A stretch of 7,946 nt of DNA from Candidatus Heimdallarchaeota archaeon (GTDB taxonomy: Archaea > Asgardarchaeota > Heimdallarchaeia > Heimdallarchaeales > Kariarchaeaceae). Position 1 is the first letter of the stretch, and the number at the start of each line of letters is the position of its first letter. The translations under genes and the position numbers were made by a program. Positions 1 through 5,601 of this stretch are shown in pieces. The notes under the pieces were generated by a model. That model was not told the origin of the DNA. It worked only from the letters and a program-made list of their open reading frames with translations, and searched no databases. The stretch is from the NCBI GenBank assembly GCA_021399405.1, contig JAAFKL010000306.1, positions 1 to 7,946 of the forward strand, read 5' to 3'.

Positions 1-208
1 AAACATACAAATCCAAATCGCAAAATTAACTGGTAATTACAAAAGAGGAAATGAAAGAAAGGCACGAAACCATCCAAGAAATAGAGACTGACATTTAATT
101 ATTGAATAGTTAAAAGTAATTTATTGATATTCATGATAATTCGATTATTTGAGTGTTAGATATTGGTAACGGATTTATTTATATTCTATGTTGTTCTAAT
201 TCGTTCCC
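1..208. other. Left-edge region without a supported gene
   Basis: This stretch lies downstream of the minus-strand protease gene. The only open reading without a stop from the window edge that is worth noting is on the plus strand, positions 2-91 (29 codons, ending TGA), and would encode a very basic tail ending KARNHPRNRD. It could be the C-terminus of a gene that starts outside the window, but it is short enough to be chance and I recognise no motif. Positions 92-208 are AT-rich with stops in all frames and no obvious hairpin or RNA gene. Confidence 0.25.
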
Positions 209-1042
209 TTAACCTTCAAGATAGGGTATGATGAAGTCCTGTACGTTACCTCGATCTACTCTAAAAACTCCTCCAATGCCTACACAGTTACCATTCATTC
301 CGAATGATGTCACTCCAGCAATTACATTACTATCACCAAGGAAATTCGGACCACCAGAGTCTCCAAAACAGGTTCCTCCAGTATTTGGATTGTTAGACAA
401 TAACATCGCAAAATCACCAACCACTCCTGGTGCATTGATCGCAATAAGGAATGGATAGGCTACCATTCTTATTTTTTCTGAAATCATTGTGGGCATGACT
501 TGTTGAAGCCCATAGCCAACTGATGTAAAGGTTGTAACATGTGAACCACGTTTTTGTTGCAATATATCTAATCCATCGACATCAGGGAGTTCTCCATATG
601 TATCTAAAACTAGTCCAGGTTCTTCTAGAATTACAATACCAATATCATGGAAATAAAAAGCAGCTGTTTCATATTCAGGATGTGCTGCCCATTCAACTGC
701 TTCTATAGTGTTCGCCCCACCCCCGACTGGATAATCGTTATTTCCATTTTCAATATCTGATTCGGTAAATACTCTGAGTCCCGTATATGGGTCATCAGGG
801 TAATTACTAGTGCAGTGACCTGCTGTTAATACAACAGTTGCTGATAAGAGAGTGCCAGTACATCGATACATTGGTTCTCCACCAACGTCCATTATGATAA
901 GGATAACCCATGGATGGTCCTCCCCATCTTCTTGTCCATCAGTAATTGCAGTACTCGGTGTAATTAAACCCATAATTAGTGTAAACCCGACTACAAAAAC
1001 AGACAGATTTCTTTTGTTAAATAATTTATTTCTGCTTGTCAT
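209..1042 (-). CDS. Secreted chymotrypsin-fold (S1 family) serine protease
   Basis: A 277-residue extracellular serine endopeptidase. The catalytic triad is clear: His76 in LTAGHC, Asp133 in HDIGIVIL and Ser229 in CFGDSGGP. Cys61/Cys77 and Cys225/Cys253 sit where the conserved S1 disulfides lie. A Sec signal peptide occupies residues 1-32: basic N-region (R4, K6, K10, R11), hydrophobic core about 13-27, and an STA cleavage site before Ile33. The mature N-terminus ITDG then matches the activated IVGG-type N-terminus of trypsins, and Asp228 is present to pair with it, so no propeptide is apparent. The residue six before Ser229 is Gly223 rather than Asp, so trypsin-like Arg/Lys specificity is not expected. 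I chose ATG at 1042 over the in-frame TTG at 1054 because a TATA box at 1063-1070 is 21-28 nt upstream of the ATG, too close for the TTG. It appears to be a single-gene unit. Family assignment is firm; substrate is unknown. Confidence 0.93.
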   Translation of the reverse strand: MTSRNKLFNKRNLSVFVVGFTLIMGLITPSTAITDGQEDGEDHPWVILIIMDVGGEPMYRCTGTLLSATVVLTAGHCTSNYPDDPYTGLRVFTESDIENGNNDYPVGGGANTIEAVEWAAHPEYETAAFYFHDIGIVILEEPGLVLDTYGELPDVDGLDILQQKRGSHVTTFTSVGYGLQQVMPTMISEKIRMVAYPFLIAINAPGVVGDFAMLLSNNPNTGGTCFGDSGGPNFLGDSNVIAGVTSFGMNGNCVGIGGVFRVDRGNVQDFIIPYLEG

Positions 1043-1062
1043 TAATGCTATCAACGTTCTTG

Positions 1063-1070
1063 TTTATATA
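1063..1070 (-). promoter_or_regulatory. TATA box of the serine protease gene
   Basis: The minus strand reads TATATAAA here, a near-consensus archaeal TATA box. It lies 21-28 nt upstream of the ATG at 1042, placing the transcription start at or within a few bases of the start codon. No Shine-Dalgarno sequence precedes that ATG, so a leaderless mRNA is inferred. Confidence 0.6.
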
Positions 1071-1333
1071 CGAATTTCATCATTTATAGTTGTTTTATTC
1101 GTATTATCATCATGGACTTACTAATATGATATAAACATTAGTTCGCCCTAGAAAATAAAAAGATAATATTGGTGTGTTACGACAATTTACCTTGATTATT
1201 GATTGAAAAAAATCAAGTAATTTTTAAAAAATGTGCATCTATTGATTGAAATGTCAGCCAAATCCTTCTCTATCACATTATTTAGCTTCTCGGATCTCTA
1301 TCATAGTTAAAATGATCAAATATTAGTGATTCA
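1071..1333. other. Intergenic region between the protease and the membrane-protein gene
   Basis: About 260 bp upstream of the protease promoter and downstream of the minus-strand membrane-protein gene. It is AT-rich with no supported gene on either strand. The one structure seen is a 7-bp inverted repeat, CTTGATT at 1191-1197 and AATCAAG at 1211-1217, with a 13-nt loop. It is followed by T5 on the plus strand, but no plus-strand gene precedes it, so its role is unclear. Confidence 0.4.
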
Positions 1334-1930
1334 TCATTTTTCAATTGGTTCATACCACATGAGACGATTGTCTATCTCGCTAAATTCCTTGGATAAGAAA
1401 AATGGGAAGCTAATTTGATTATGCTTATTCTTTCCAAATTTAACTTCAACAACACAATTTGTTTCTGAATCTATGGGGATGATCTTATCTTCAAAAGTAA
1501 CCTGTGCTATTAATGTCACATCCGTAGATTCAAATCCATCAACAACAATTGGGTATGTAGGTTGTATCATACGATATCCATCTTTTTCAAATAGATCCCA
1601 ATCAAAACTATGGGCCTGATTGATATTAACTTCATTCAATCGAGCTTTACCAAGGATTTCGAGATATTTCATCCCATTTCCATTTTGAAAGCCAATTTTA
1701 ATTCCAGTAACCATGCCTCGATTTGCCCCCTCATTATGTAAAATAAGGGGGATACACAATTGAACGCCCCCATTAAATTCTGATGCGATATAACCATAAT
1801 TTATGATCTCATTAGGGTATATATCTGCTGGTTTATTCATTTTTAACCAATTATATATCGAGAGAACCAATGCAAAGACAGCTGGTGCCAAACTTATTAA
1901 ATCCAATTCATAACCTGAAAAACTTACCAT
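1334..1930 (-). CDS. Single-pass membrane protein of unknown function
   Basis: A 198-residue protein I cannot assign to a named family. A hydrophobic segment at about residues 9-29 (core LAPAVFALVLSIYNWL) is the only membrane span. It is preceded by acidic residues and followed by lysines (K30, K33), so by the positive-inside rule the rest faces the cytoplasm. Residues 45-180 alternate hydrophobic strands with turns (for example IPLILHNEGANRG and VTLIAQVTF), suggesting a beta-sandwich domain, and there are no obvious catalytic motifs. The ATG at 1930 is preceded by AGGTGG four bases upstream, a good Shine-Dalgarno, with a TATA-like box further up. Unlike most neighbours, it therefore seems to be translated from a leadered mRNA. 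It stands alone between the protease and the tRNA, and ends in tandem TGA codons. Confidence 0.75.
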   Translation of the reverse strand: MVSFSGYELDLISLAPAVFALVLSIYNWLKMNKPADIYPNEIINYGYIASEFNGGVQLCIPLILHNEGANRGMVTGIKIGFQNGNGMKYLEILGKARLNEVNINQAHSFDWDLFEKDGYRMIQPTYPIVVDGFESTDVTLIAQVTFEDKIIPIDSETNCVVEVKFGKNKHNQISFPFFLSKEFSEIDNRLMWYEPIEK

Positions 1931-1934
1931 AATT

Positions 1935-1940
1935 CCACCT
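1935..1940 (-). promoter_or_regulatory. Shine-Dalgarno site of the membrane-protein gene
   Basis: The minus strand reads AGGTGG, ending four bases before the ATG at 1930, matching the archaeal anti-Shine-Dalgarno (SD consensus GGAGGTGAT). It supports the chosen start and contrasts with the SD-less, apparently leaderless genes elsewhere in the window. Confidence 0.6.
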
Positions 1941-1975
1941 GTGGGTGATGTTTAATGAATTAATGGTGAAATATA

Positions 1976-1983
1976 TCTATAAA
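1976..1983 (-). promoter_or_regulatory. Probable TATA box of the membrane-protein gene
   Basis: The minus strand reads TTTATAGA within a longer AT-rich run. A start about 26 nt downstream would give a leader of roughly 20 nt, enough to hold the Shine-Dalgarno site at 1935-1940. The surrounding sequence offers alternative AT-rich boxes, so the exact position is uncertain. Confidence 0.4.
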
Positions 1984-2137
1984 TAATTGCTTAAGTTTAG
2001 TATGAGAAAAAGATAGAAAATAGATCGATTATTCTCTTACTTTATTAATCTGAAACCAAATCTTCTATTCAATATTATAATAATTAAAAAGCTGTATACT
2101 ACAAGGTTCAACTTCCTAAATTTGCATATTGTAGTGT

Positions 2138-2145
2138 AAAAAAAA
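2138..2145 (-). terminator. Oligo-T terminator of tRNA-Thr
   Basis: Eight T residues on the minus strand begin immediately after the encoded CCA end of the tRNA. Archaeal RNA polymerase terminates at oligo-T without needing a hairpin, so this probably ends the tRNA transcript. Confidence 0.6.
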
Positions 2146-2244
2146 TGGAGCCTCAGGCGGGAATTGAACCCGCGACTTCTGCCTGACTGGGCTGGTTACG
2201 TACCAGCTTACCAAGGAAGCGCTCTACCGCTGAGCTACTGAAGC
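2146..2244 (-). tRNA. tRNA-Thr (anticodon GGU) with an intron and encoded CCA
   Basis: The 99-nt gene becomes a 75-nt tRNA after a 24-nt intron is removed. The acceptor stem GCTTCAG pairs with CTGAGGC (one G-U pair), and U73 and CCA are encoded. The D arm is GCTC-AGCGGTA-GAGC, with U8, A14, G15, G18 and G19 in place. The T arm is GCGGG-TTCAATT-CCCGC and the variable loop is AAGTC. The spliced anticodon loop is TTGGTAA, with anticodon GGU complementary to plus-strand 2210-2212. The G1-C72, C2-G71 and U73 set agrees with archaeal tRNA-Thr identity. The anticodon stem CTTCC/GGCAG has one mismatch, U29 against C41. Reading the locus as an intronless tRNA-Pro(UGG), with stem CTTC/GAAG, would leave a one-base variable loop, so Thr is preferred. 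Confidence 0.95.
2185..2208 (-). other. Archaeal tRNA intron (24 nt) at position 37/38
   Basis: The pre-tRNA forms a canonical bulge-helix-bulge. The outer helix is the anticodon stem CTTCC/GGCAG, the four-base-pair central helix is TTGG/CCAG, and the two 3-nt bulges are TAA and TCA. The intron itself closes as hairpin GCTGG-TACGTAA-CCAGC. Cleavage after the second base of each bulge (TA|A and TC|A) removes exactly 24 nt and restores a 7-nt anticodon loop. This is the substrate of the archaeal splicing endonuclease and is the best domain-level marker in the window. Confidence 0.92.
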
Positions 2245-2278
2245 ACCAAGAGACTCCAATCTTTCAATTATACCTTGA

Positions 2279-2286
2279 AATATAAA
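2279..2286 (-). promoter_or_regulatory. TATA box of tRNA-Thr
   Basis: The minus strand reads TTTATATT, 35-42 nt upstream of the mature tRNA 5' end. Initiation about 26 nt downstream of the box would leave a leader of around 12 nt for RNase P to remove. Confidence 0.5.
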
Positions 2287-2548
2287 TCTAAAGTTCGTTT
2301 ACTCTTTGAATTGATTGATTTAAAGTTAATAGAAGTTTATCTTGAGTCAATGGGGTCAAAGTAGTAATAAAACTCCCAAATTCTGCAGTTTGATTGATTT
2401 TGCTCAATGAATTATTGAAATTGGAGCATGGATGAAGCATTAAATTTAGTAGAGTCCCTGTTTTGGAAATAAATCTACCGCTGGTCAGAGTTCCACGAAA
2501 TATAACATTGATATATTATCCATTTCATACATTTTCAATATAATTTTA
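2287..2548. other. Intergenic region between tRNA-Thr and the ComB-like gene
   Basis: This divergent intergenic region separates the tRNA promoter from the plus-strand leader of the ComB-like gene. No gene or RNA is supported. A 14-codon frame at 2428-2472 begins ATG after TTGGAG, but is too short to credit. For plus-strand transcription, plausible TATA-like boxes are CGAAATATAAC at 2496-2506 and GATATATTA at 2510-2518. Either would start an mRNA that includes the Shine-Dalgarno at 2549-2558. Confidence 0.4.
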
Positions 2549-2558
2549 AGAAGGTGAT
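2549..2558 (+). promoter_or_regulatory. Strong Shine-Dalgarno before a short upstream ORF
   Basis: AGAAGGTGAT matches nine of ten bases of the full archaeal SD sequence AGGAGGTGAT and ends three bases before ATG at 2562. It points to the 15-codon upstream frame rather than to the ComB-like ATG at 2606, which has no SD of its own. Confidence 0.55.
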
Positions 2559-2561
2559 AAA

Positions 2562-2609
2562 ATGACTAGATTAATTTGTAAACGGACAACTAGACTTTAT
2601 AAAATATGA
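2562..2609 (+). CDS. Possible 15-residue leader peptide upstream of the ComB-like gene
   Basis: The frame encodes MTRLICKRTTRLYKI, a basic peptide with no family resemblance that I know. Two things argue that it is translated: a nearly full-length Shine-Dalgarno at the right spacing, and a stop codon that overlaps the next start as ATGA (ATG 2606-2608, TGA 2607-2609), the usual geometry for translational coupling. Against it are its tiny size, and the alternative that a TATA box inside it (2596-2603) drives the downstream gene. If real, it would most likely load ribosomes onto the ComB-like start or regulate that gene. Confidence 0.4.
   Translation: MTRLICKRTTRLYKI
2596..2603 (+). promoter_or_regulatory. 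TATA-like box just before the ComB-like start
   Basis: TTTATAAA is a close match to the archaeal TATA consensus but ends only two bases before ATG 2606, too near to serve that codon. It lies 21-28 nt upstream of an in-frame GTG at 2624, the spacing seen for the protease gene, so it may mark a leaderless GTG start. In such AT-rich DNA it may also be chance. Confidence 0.35.
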
Positions 2610-3370
2610 TAGAAACGAGATTTGTGCTAACTTCCACTTTATTGGAAAGTCACAATGAAGAAACAATTGCCGTTCGCCAATTTGGTAAGGGTGCGTTAGC
2701 AGCAGCAGCAAAACAAGGTTTAACCGTAATAATTGATGTATTCAGAGCTAGTAACACTGCATTGGCTTTATTAGAATTAGATACAATTGTATTTCCTGTT
2801 GAAACAATAGATGAAGCACTAATTTTGGATGTAGATATTACTGTAGGTGAAGAAGACGGATCGATTAGTGAGTATTTTGAATTTGATAACAGCCCTATTC
2901 AAATAGGTGAGAATGCAGAGAAAATCAGAAATAAACGAGTAGTATTCCGAACTACAAATGGTACTAGAGGTTTAATTCGTGCAAAAGGCTCCAAAAGAGT
3001 AATCATGGGATCAATAAGGAACCTATCTGCTGTAATTAGATATTGCAAAAAGAGATATGATAAAGAGAACACAATTTCCTTTGTAGCTATGGGTTCAAAA
3101 GGTGTATCACGTATCGAAGATACACATTGTGCCAAAATGATGTATTACAGACTTCTAGATGAATGCAAATTAGATTACGATAAATCCACTAGTGATAATC
3201 CTTGGAATCGAGATTGGAAGCAAGAAATTATAGATGATCGAATGACAGATAATTACAAAGCTCGTGATTATTATTATTCCTTAGAGTTAGACGCCACTGA
3301 TGCAATACCAAATTTTAATCAACATACCAACAGGTTATATCTCCGTAGAGAACCGAAGGATAACGAATAA
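2606..3370 (+). CDS. ComB-family protein (2-phosphosulfolactate phosphatase-like), divergent
   Basis: A 254-residue homolog of ComB, the Mg-dependent phosphatase that releases sulfolactate from 2-phosphosulfolactate in coenzyme M synthesis (EC 3.1.3.71). Family blocks appear in order: VIIDVFRASNT at 41-51, GEEDG at 81-85, DNSP at 94-97, TTNGTRG at 116-122, GSIRN at 135-139 and EDTHCA at 171-176. Length is close to the family norm. Two blocks depart from the usual form: GER-type has become GEE, and GNSP has become DNSP, so phosphosulfolactate need not be the substrate. No other coenzyme M gene (comA, comC, comDE) is in the window, and ComB homologs are common in organisms that lack coenzyme M. 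The start is ambiguous. ATG 2606 overlaps the stop of a short upstream frame (coupling), while GTG 2624 fits a TATA box at 2596-2603. Both leave the conserved region intact. Confidence 0.82.
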   Translation: MIETRFVLTSTLLESHNEETIAVRQFGKGALAAAAKQGLTVIIDVFRASNTALALLELDTIVFPVETIDEALILDVDITVGEEDGSISEYFEFDNSPIQIGENAEKIRNKRVVFRTTNGTRGLIRAKGSKRVIMGSIRNLSAVIRYCKKRYDKENTISFVAMGSKGVSRIEDTHCAKMMYYRLLDECKLDYDKSTSDNPWNRDWKQEIIDDRMTDNYKARDYYYSLELDATDAIPNFNQHTNRLYLRREPKDNE

Positions 3371-3449
3371 ATTATGATGTTCAATACTTCTTATTCCTAG
3401 AAATCTTAAAGGTATACAATTCGCACTTTATTTCAAACCAAAACCTCTT

Positions 3450-3457
3450 TTAATTTA
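3450..3457 (+). promoter_or_regulatory. Probable TATA box of the DUF5996 gene
   Basis: TTAATTTA lies 24-31 nt upstream of ATG 3481, exactly the spacing found before both SnoaL-like genes. The equivalent position for ATG 3475 is CCTCTTTT, so this spacing favours 3481 as the start and a leaderless mRNA. Confidence 0.45.
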
Positions 3458-3480
3458 ACAATATATGATTGTATATGGAA

Positions 3481-4194
3481 ATGATAGATGCAAAAGATTT
3501 ACACACCGCTGCAAAATTTTTGAAAGAATTACGAGTTCAGATGGTGGGAGATCTTCCCCATTACGGTAATTATGGTTTATTTTTCAGGAACGATGAGATT
3601 ACTACAGGTCTCATGAATAATACCAAAGAAATAAAAATAAATTTACTCGATGGCAATTTTCATTATTATGATACAGAACATGGTTGGACATATGATTTAA
3701 CAAAAACAGATGCCCCCACCGTTATCATTGAATATCTCAATTCAAAGGGATTTTCCACCCCAGAAACTCCATTACCTACAGTATCGATTTCTCAAATGCA
3801 TAATTATCACAACTTTGCCATCAAAGCAAATCAGTATCTGGAACAACTGAGAATGAGGCTCACAGGACAATATACTCAAGTTTATCTGTGGGGTCACAAT
3901 TTTGATTTTGATCTTGTCTGGTATACAGGCTCTCCATCAGATGAGGGGTATGATGAGCAATTAGATATTGGTGTATCTCCAGGTGATGGTGGACATCCAA
4001 TGCCATATCTATATGTCACTCCGAGACCGTTCAATGATGATATGGTGAGTTCAAATCTACCAATAGGAAAGTGGGTAACTGAATCTTGGAAAGGAATATT
4101 GGTCGAATGGGAGGAAATTTTATCAAAACCTCAAGAAGAGGGTGTAAATTTACTCTTTGAACTGTATAATATAGCCTCAAAAAATTTCAACTGA
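3481..4194 (+). CDS. DUF5996 family protein, function unknown
   Basis: A 237-residue protein that I place in DUF5996 on its C-terminal half. LWGHNFDFDLVWYTG at 136-150 corresponds to the family WPHHFDLA.W block, DEQLDIGVSPGD at 158-169 to the GFSPGD block, PYLYVTPRP at 175-183 to PYFYV..yP, and LPIGKWVTESWKG at 193-205 to the closing block. The N-terminal half (about 1-130) is less conserved, but the two-helix start with ELRVQMVG fits the family's W.QIVGK region loosely. No catalytic role has been established for the family as far as I know. In-frame starts at TTG 3469, ATG 3475 and ATG 3481 are possible; 3481 is chosen for its TATA spacing. It follows the ComB-like gene by 110 bp on the same strand, with its own promoter, so an operon is unlikely. 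It ends 12 bp from the convergent acetyltransferase gene. Confidence 0.78.
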   Translation: MIDAKDLHTAAKFLKELRVQMVGDLPHYGNYGLFFRNDEITTGLMNNTKEIKINLLDGNFHYYDTEHGWTYDLTKTDAPTVIIEYLNSKGFSTPETPLPTVSISQMHNYHNFAIKANQYLEQLRMRLTGQYTQVYLWGHNFDFDLVWYTGSPSDEGYDEQLDIGVSPGDGGHPMPYLYVTPRPFNDDMVSSNLPIGKWVTESWKGILVEWEEILSKPQEEGVNLLFELYNIASKNFN

Positions 4195-4203
4195 TTTTAT
4201 TTT
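4195..4203 (+). terminator. T-rich stop for the DUF5996 gene
   Basis: TTTTATTTT follows the TGA stop directly. Archaeal termination uses such T-rich tracts, and the gene needs a stop here because the opposing gene ends at 4207. No hairpin is present. Confidence 0.35.
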
Positions 4204-4206
4204 AGC

Positions 4207-5478
4207 TTAATATCGATAAATTGGGTATGAAGGAGATTTGGGAAATAGGATTTCAGATAATTCTCTACTTTCAGGAGCTATCATTATATCCGGTATTATA
4301 TTTTTGATTTCTTCATAAGATTTTTCTCCAAAAACAAACATGGGAAAATAATTGAATGGTACTCGTATTGTAATATTATGATCTGGGTATTGTTTTACTG
4401 TCTTAGCAATAGTAAGTTCTCCCTTCTCGATCCGTAAATATACAATTTCTTCATAGTTGCTTATTGAGATATTATCAGTTTTACTGGAAAACGAACTTTC
4501 AGATAATCTCTTTTGAAGAATAGGTAATATGTTGTTAATAAACCACCCAAGATTAGTAATTTTTACCTGCCATTTCCAACCACTCAGTGGTTCAACACCC
4601 AACTCAATTAATTTTTTGTAAGTTATCATATCGTCAGAAACATTGAAACATATTGTATCCTTTACTTCGAAGGTTTCTACAATAAAATGAATAATTTCTT
4701 TGATGGCTGATATATCCATCTGTGAAATTAGGAAAATGTCTGGTTGTGTTGGTCGATCGATCGATACTGAAGTGAGAGTAAAGAAACCCGTAATTTTCCC
4801 GTTCTTCAATACAACATAGGTGATCCCAAAGTTTTCTCTTTTCTGCTTAGAATTATATCGGTATTGGAAACCTTCTCGATCAAATGTTGCATAAACCAAG
4901 CAGTGATCAAAAATCTCATTGTACATTTTTTCAATTGTTCCAAAATCTGAATCTATTGCTCTTCTAAATTCAAATTCTCCCTTATTTTCGGTAAATTCAA
5001 AATTCTCAACATTTAAACAATAACCAGTATCAGTTGGTAAACTAAATCCATAACCATATTTGGAATAAAAATATGGGATCCCTCTTAAAACGGATAGGAA
5101 GAGACCTTCCTGTTTCATTAATTTTTCATAGAAAGTATTTAGAATTCGATAAAGTCCTTTACCTCTGTGTTCTTCTAAAGTTCCTACAAATCCCATCTCA
5201 GCAATTTTAATCTCGACTCCCCCAATTGACCAATAATTAGGGAGCAAGATTAGCGATGATAAGATTTCCCCAGACTTTGAATCTTCAATGTACAACCAAT
5301 AACTTTCTTCACGCAAAGGGTCTTCTGTGAATAAAGATATCATATAATCATAAAGAGGTTCCTGATGGATTAATACATTGAAGGCTGCAATTTTTTCAAT
5401 TTCAGAAATTTCAGCTGCAATCTTAAGAATTAGATTATCTTCTAGAGCAATTGAATATCCTCTTGTTAGCGTATCCAC
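4207..5478 (-). CDS. Eis-like GNAT N-acetyltransferase
   Basis: A 423-residue acetyl-CoA-dependent acyltransferase with the three-part build of the Eis family. The first GNAT domain (about 10-155) carries the CoA-binding motif VGTLEEHRGKG at 98-108 and the YSKYGYGF block at 138-145. A second, degenerate GNAT domain spans about 165-300. An SCP2-like C-terminal domain (about 305-423) includes YLRIEKGELTI and the terminal LFPKSPSYPIYRY. In mycobacterial Eis, a tyrosine in the YGR.GYG region and the C-terminal carboxylate of an aromatic residue take part in catalysis. Both features have counterparts here (Tyr138/141 region, Tyr423). Eis enzymes acetylate amines, such as aminoglycosides or lysines on proteins; the substrate here is unknown. 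The start is GTG at 5478, with a TATA-like box 22-29 nt upstream and no later methionine before the domain. It stands alone, convergent with the DUF5996 gene. Confidence 0.87.
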   Translation of the reverse strand: MDTLTRGYSIALEDNLILKIAAEISEIEKIAAFNVLIHQEPLYDYMISLFTEDPLREESYWLYIEDSKSGEILSSLILLPNYWSIGGVEIKIAEMGFVGTLEEHRGKGLYRILNTFYEKLMKQEGLFLSVLRGIPYFYSKYGYGFSLPTDTGYCLNVENFEFTENKGEFEFRRAIDSDFGTIEKMYNEIFDHCLVYATFDREGFQYRYNSKQKRENFGITYVVLKNGKITGFFTLTSVSIDRPTQPDIFLISQMDISAIKEIIHFIVETFEVKDTICFNVSDDMITYKKLIELGVEPLSGWKWQVKITNLGWFINNILPILQKRLSESSFSSKTDNISISNYEEIVYLRIEKGELTIAKTVKQYPDHNITIRVPFNYFPMFVFGEKSYEEIKNIIPDIMIAPESRELSEILFPKSPSYPIYRY

Positions 5479-5499
5479 GTATTTTTATTTTAAATAGTA

Positions 5500-5507
5500 A
5501 ATAAAAA
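5500..5507 (-). promoter_or_regulatory. Probable TATA box of the acetyltransferase gene
   Basis: The minus strand reads TTTTTATT, 22-29 nt upstream of the GTG at 5478, within a longer A/T-only run. The spacing agrees with the other leaderless-type genes, but the low complexity here makes the call soft. Confidence 0.4.
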
Positions 5508-5601
5508 TTAATGGTTTTAACTATTGAAGGAACAATATTTAGAAGTCGAAAATCTTCTTTTACATTATACTAAATTCGTCATTTAAAATTTTTTAATGGG
5601 T

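Noticed and set aside
228..458. Plus-strand open frame inside the protease gene
   Set aside because: It is antisense to an unmistakable protease, with no start signal or family resemblance. The same holds for plus-strand 852-1124 and minus-strand 2899-3135.
1043..1054. Earlier TTG start for the protease, adding four residues
   Set aside because: The TATA box at 1063-1070 would be only 9-16 nt upstream, too close for transcription to include the TTG. ATG 1042 also gives a standard signal peptide.
1191..1217. Hairpin with T5 as a terminator
   Set aside because: The T-run is on the plus strand, where no gene precedes it; on the minus strand, where genes lie, the hairpin is not followed by T residues.
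2146..2244. Reading the tRNA as intronless or as tRNA-Pro(UGG)
   Set aside because: An alternative stem CTTC/GAAG is possible but leaves almost no variable loop. The Thr model gives a perfect bulge-helix-bulge and threonine identity bases.
2428..2472. A 14-codon frame after TTGGAG as a small gene
   Set aside because: Too short, with a weak SD match and no other support; chance is likely in this AT-rich region.
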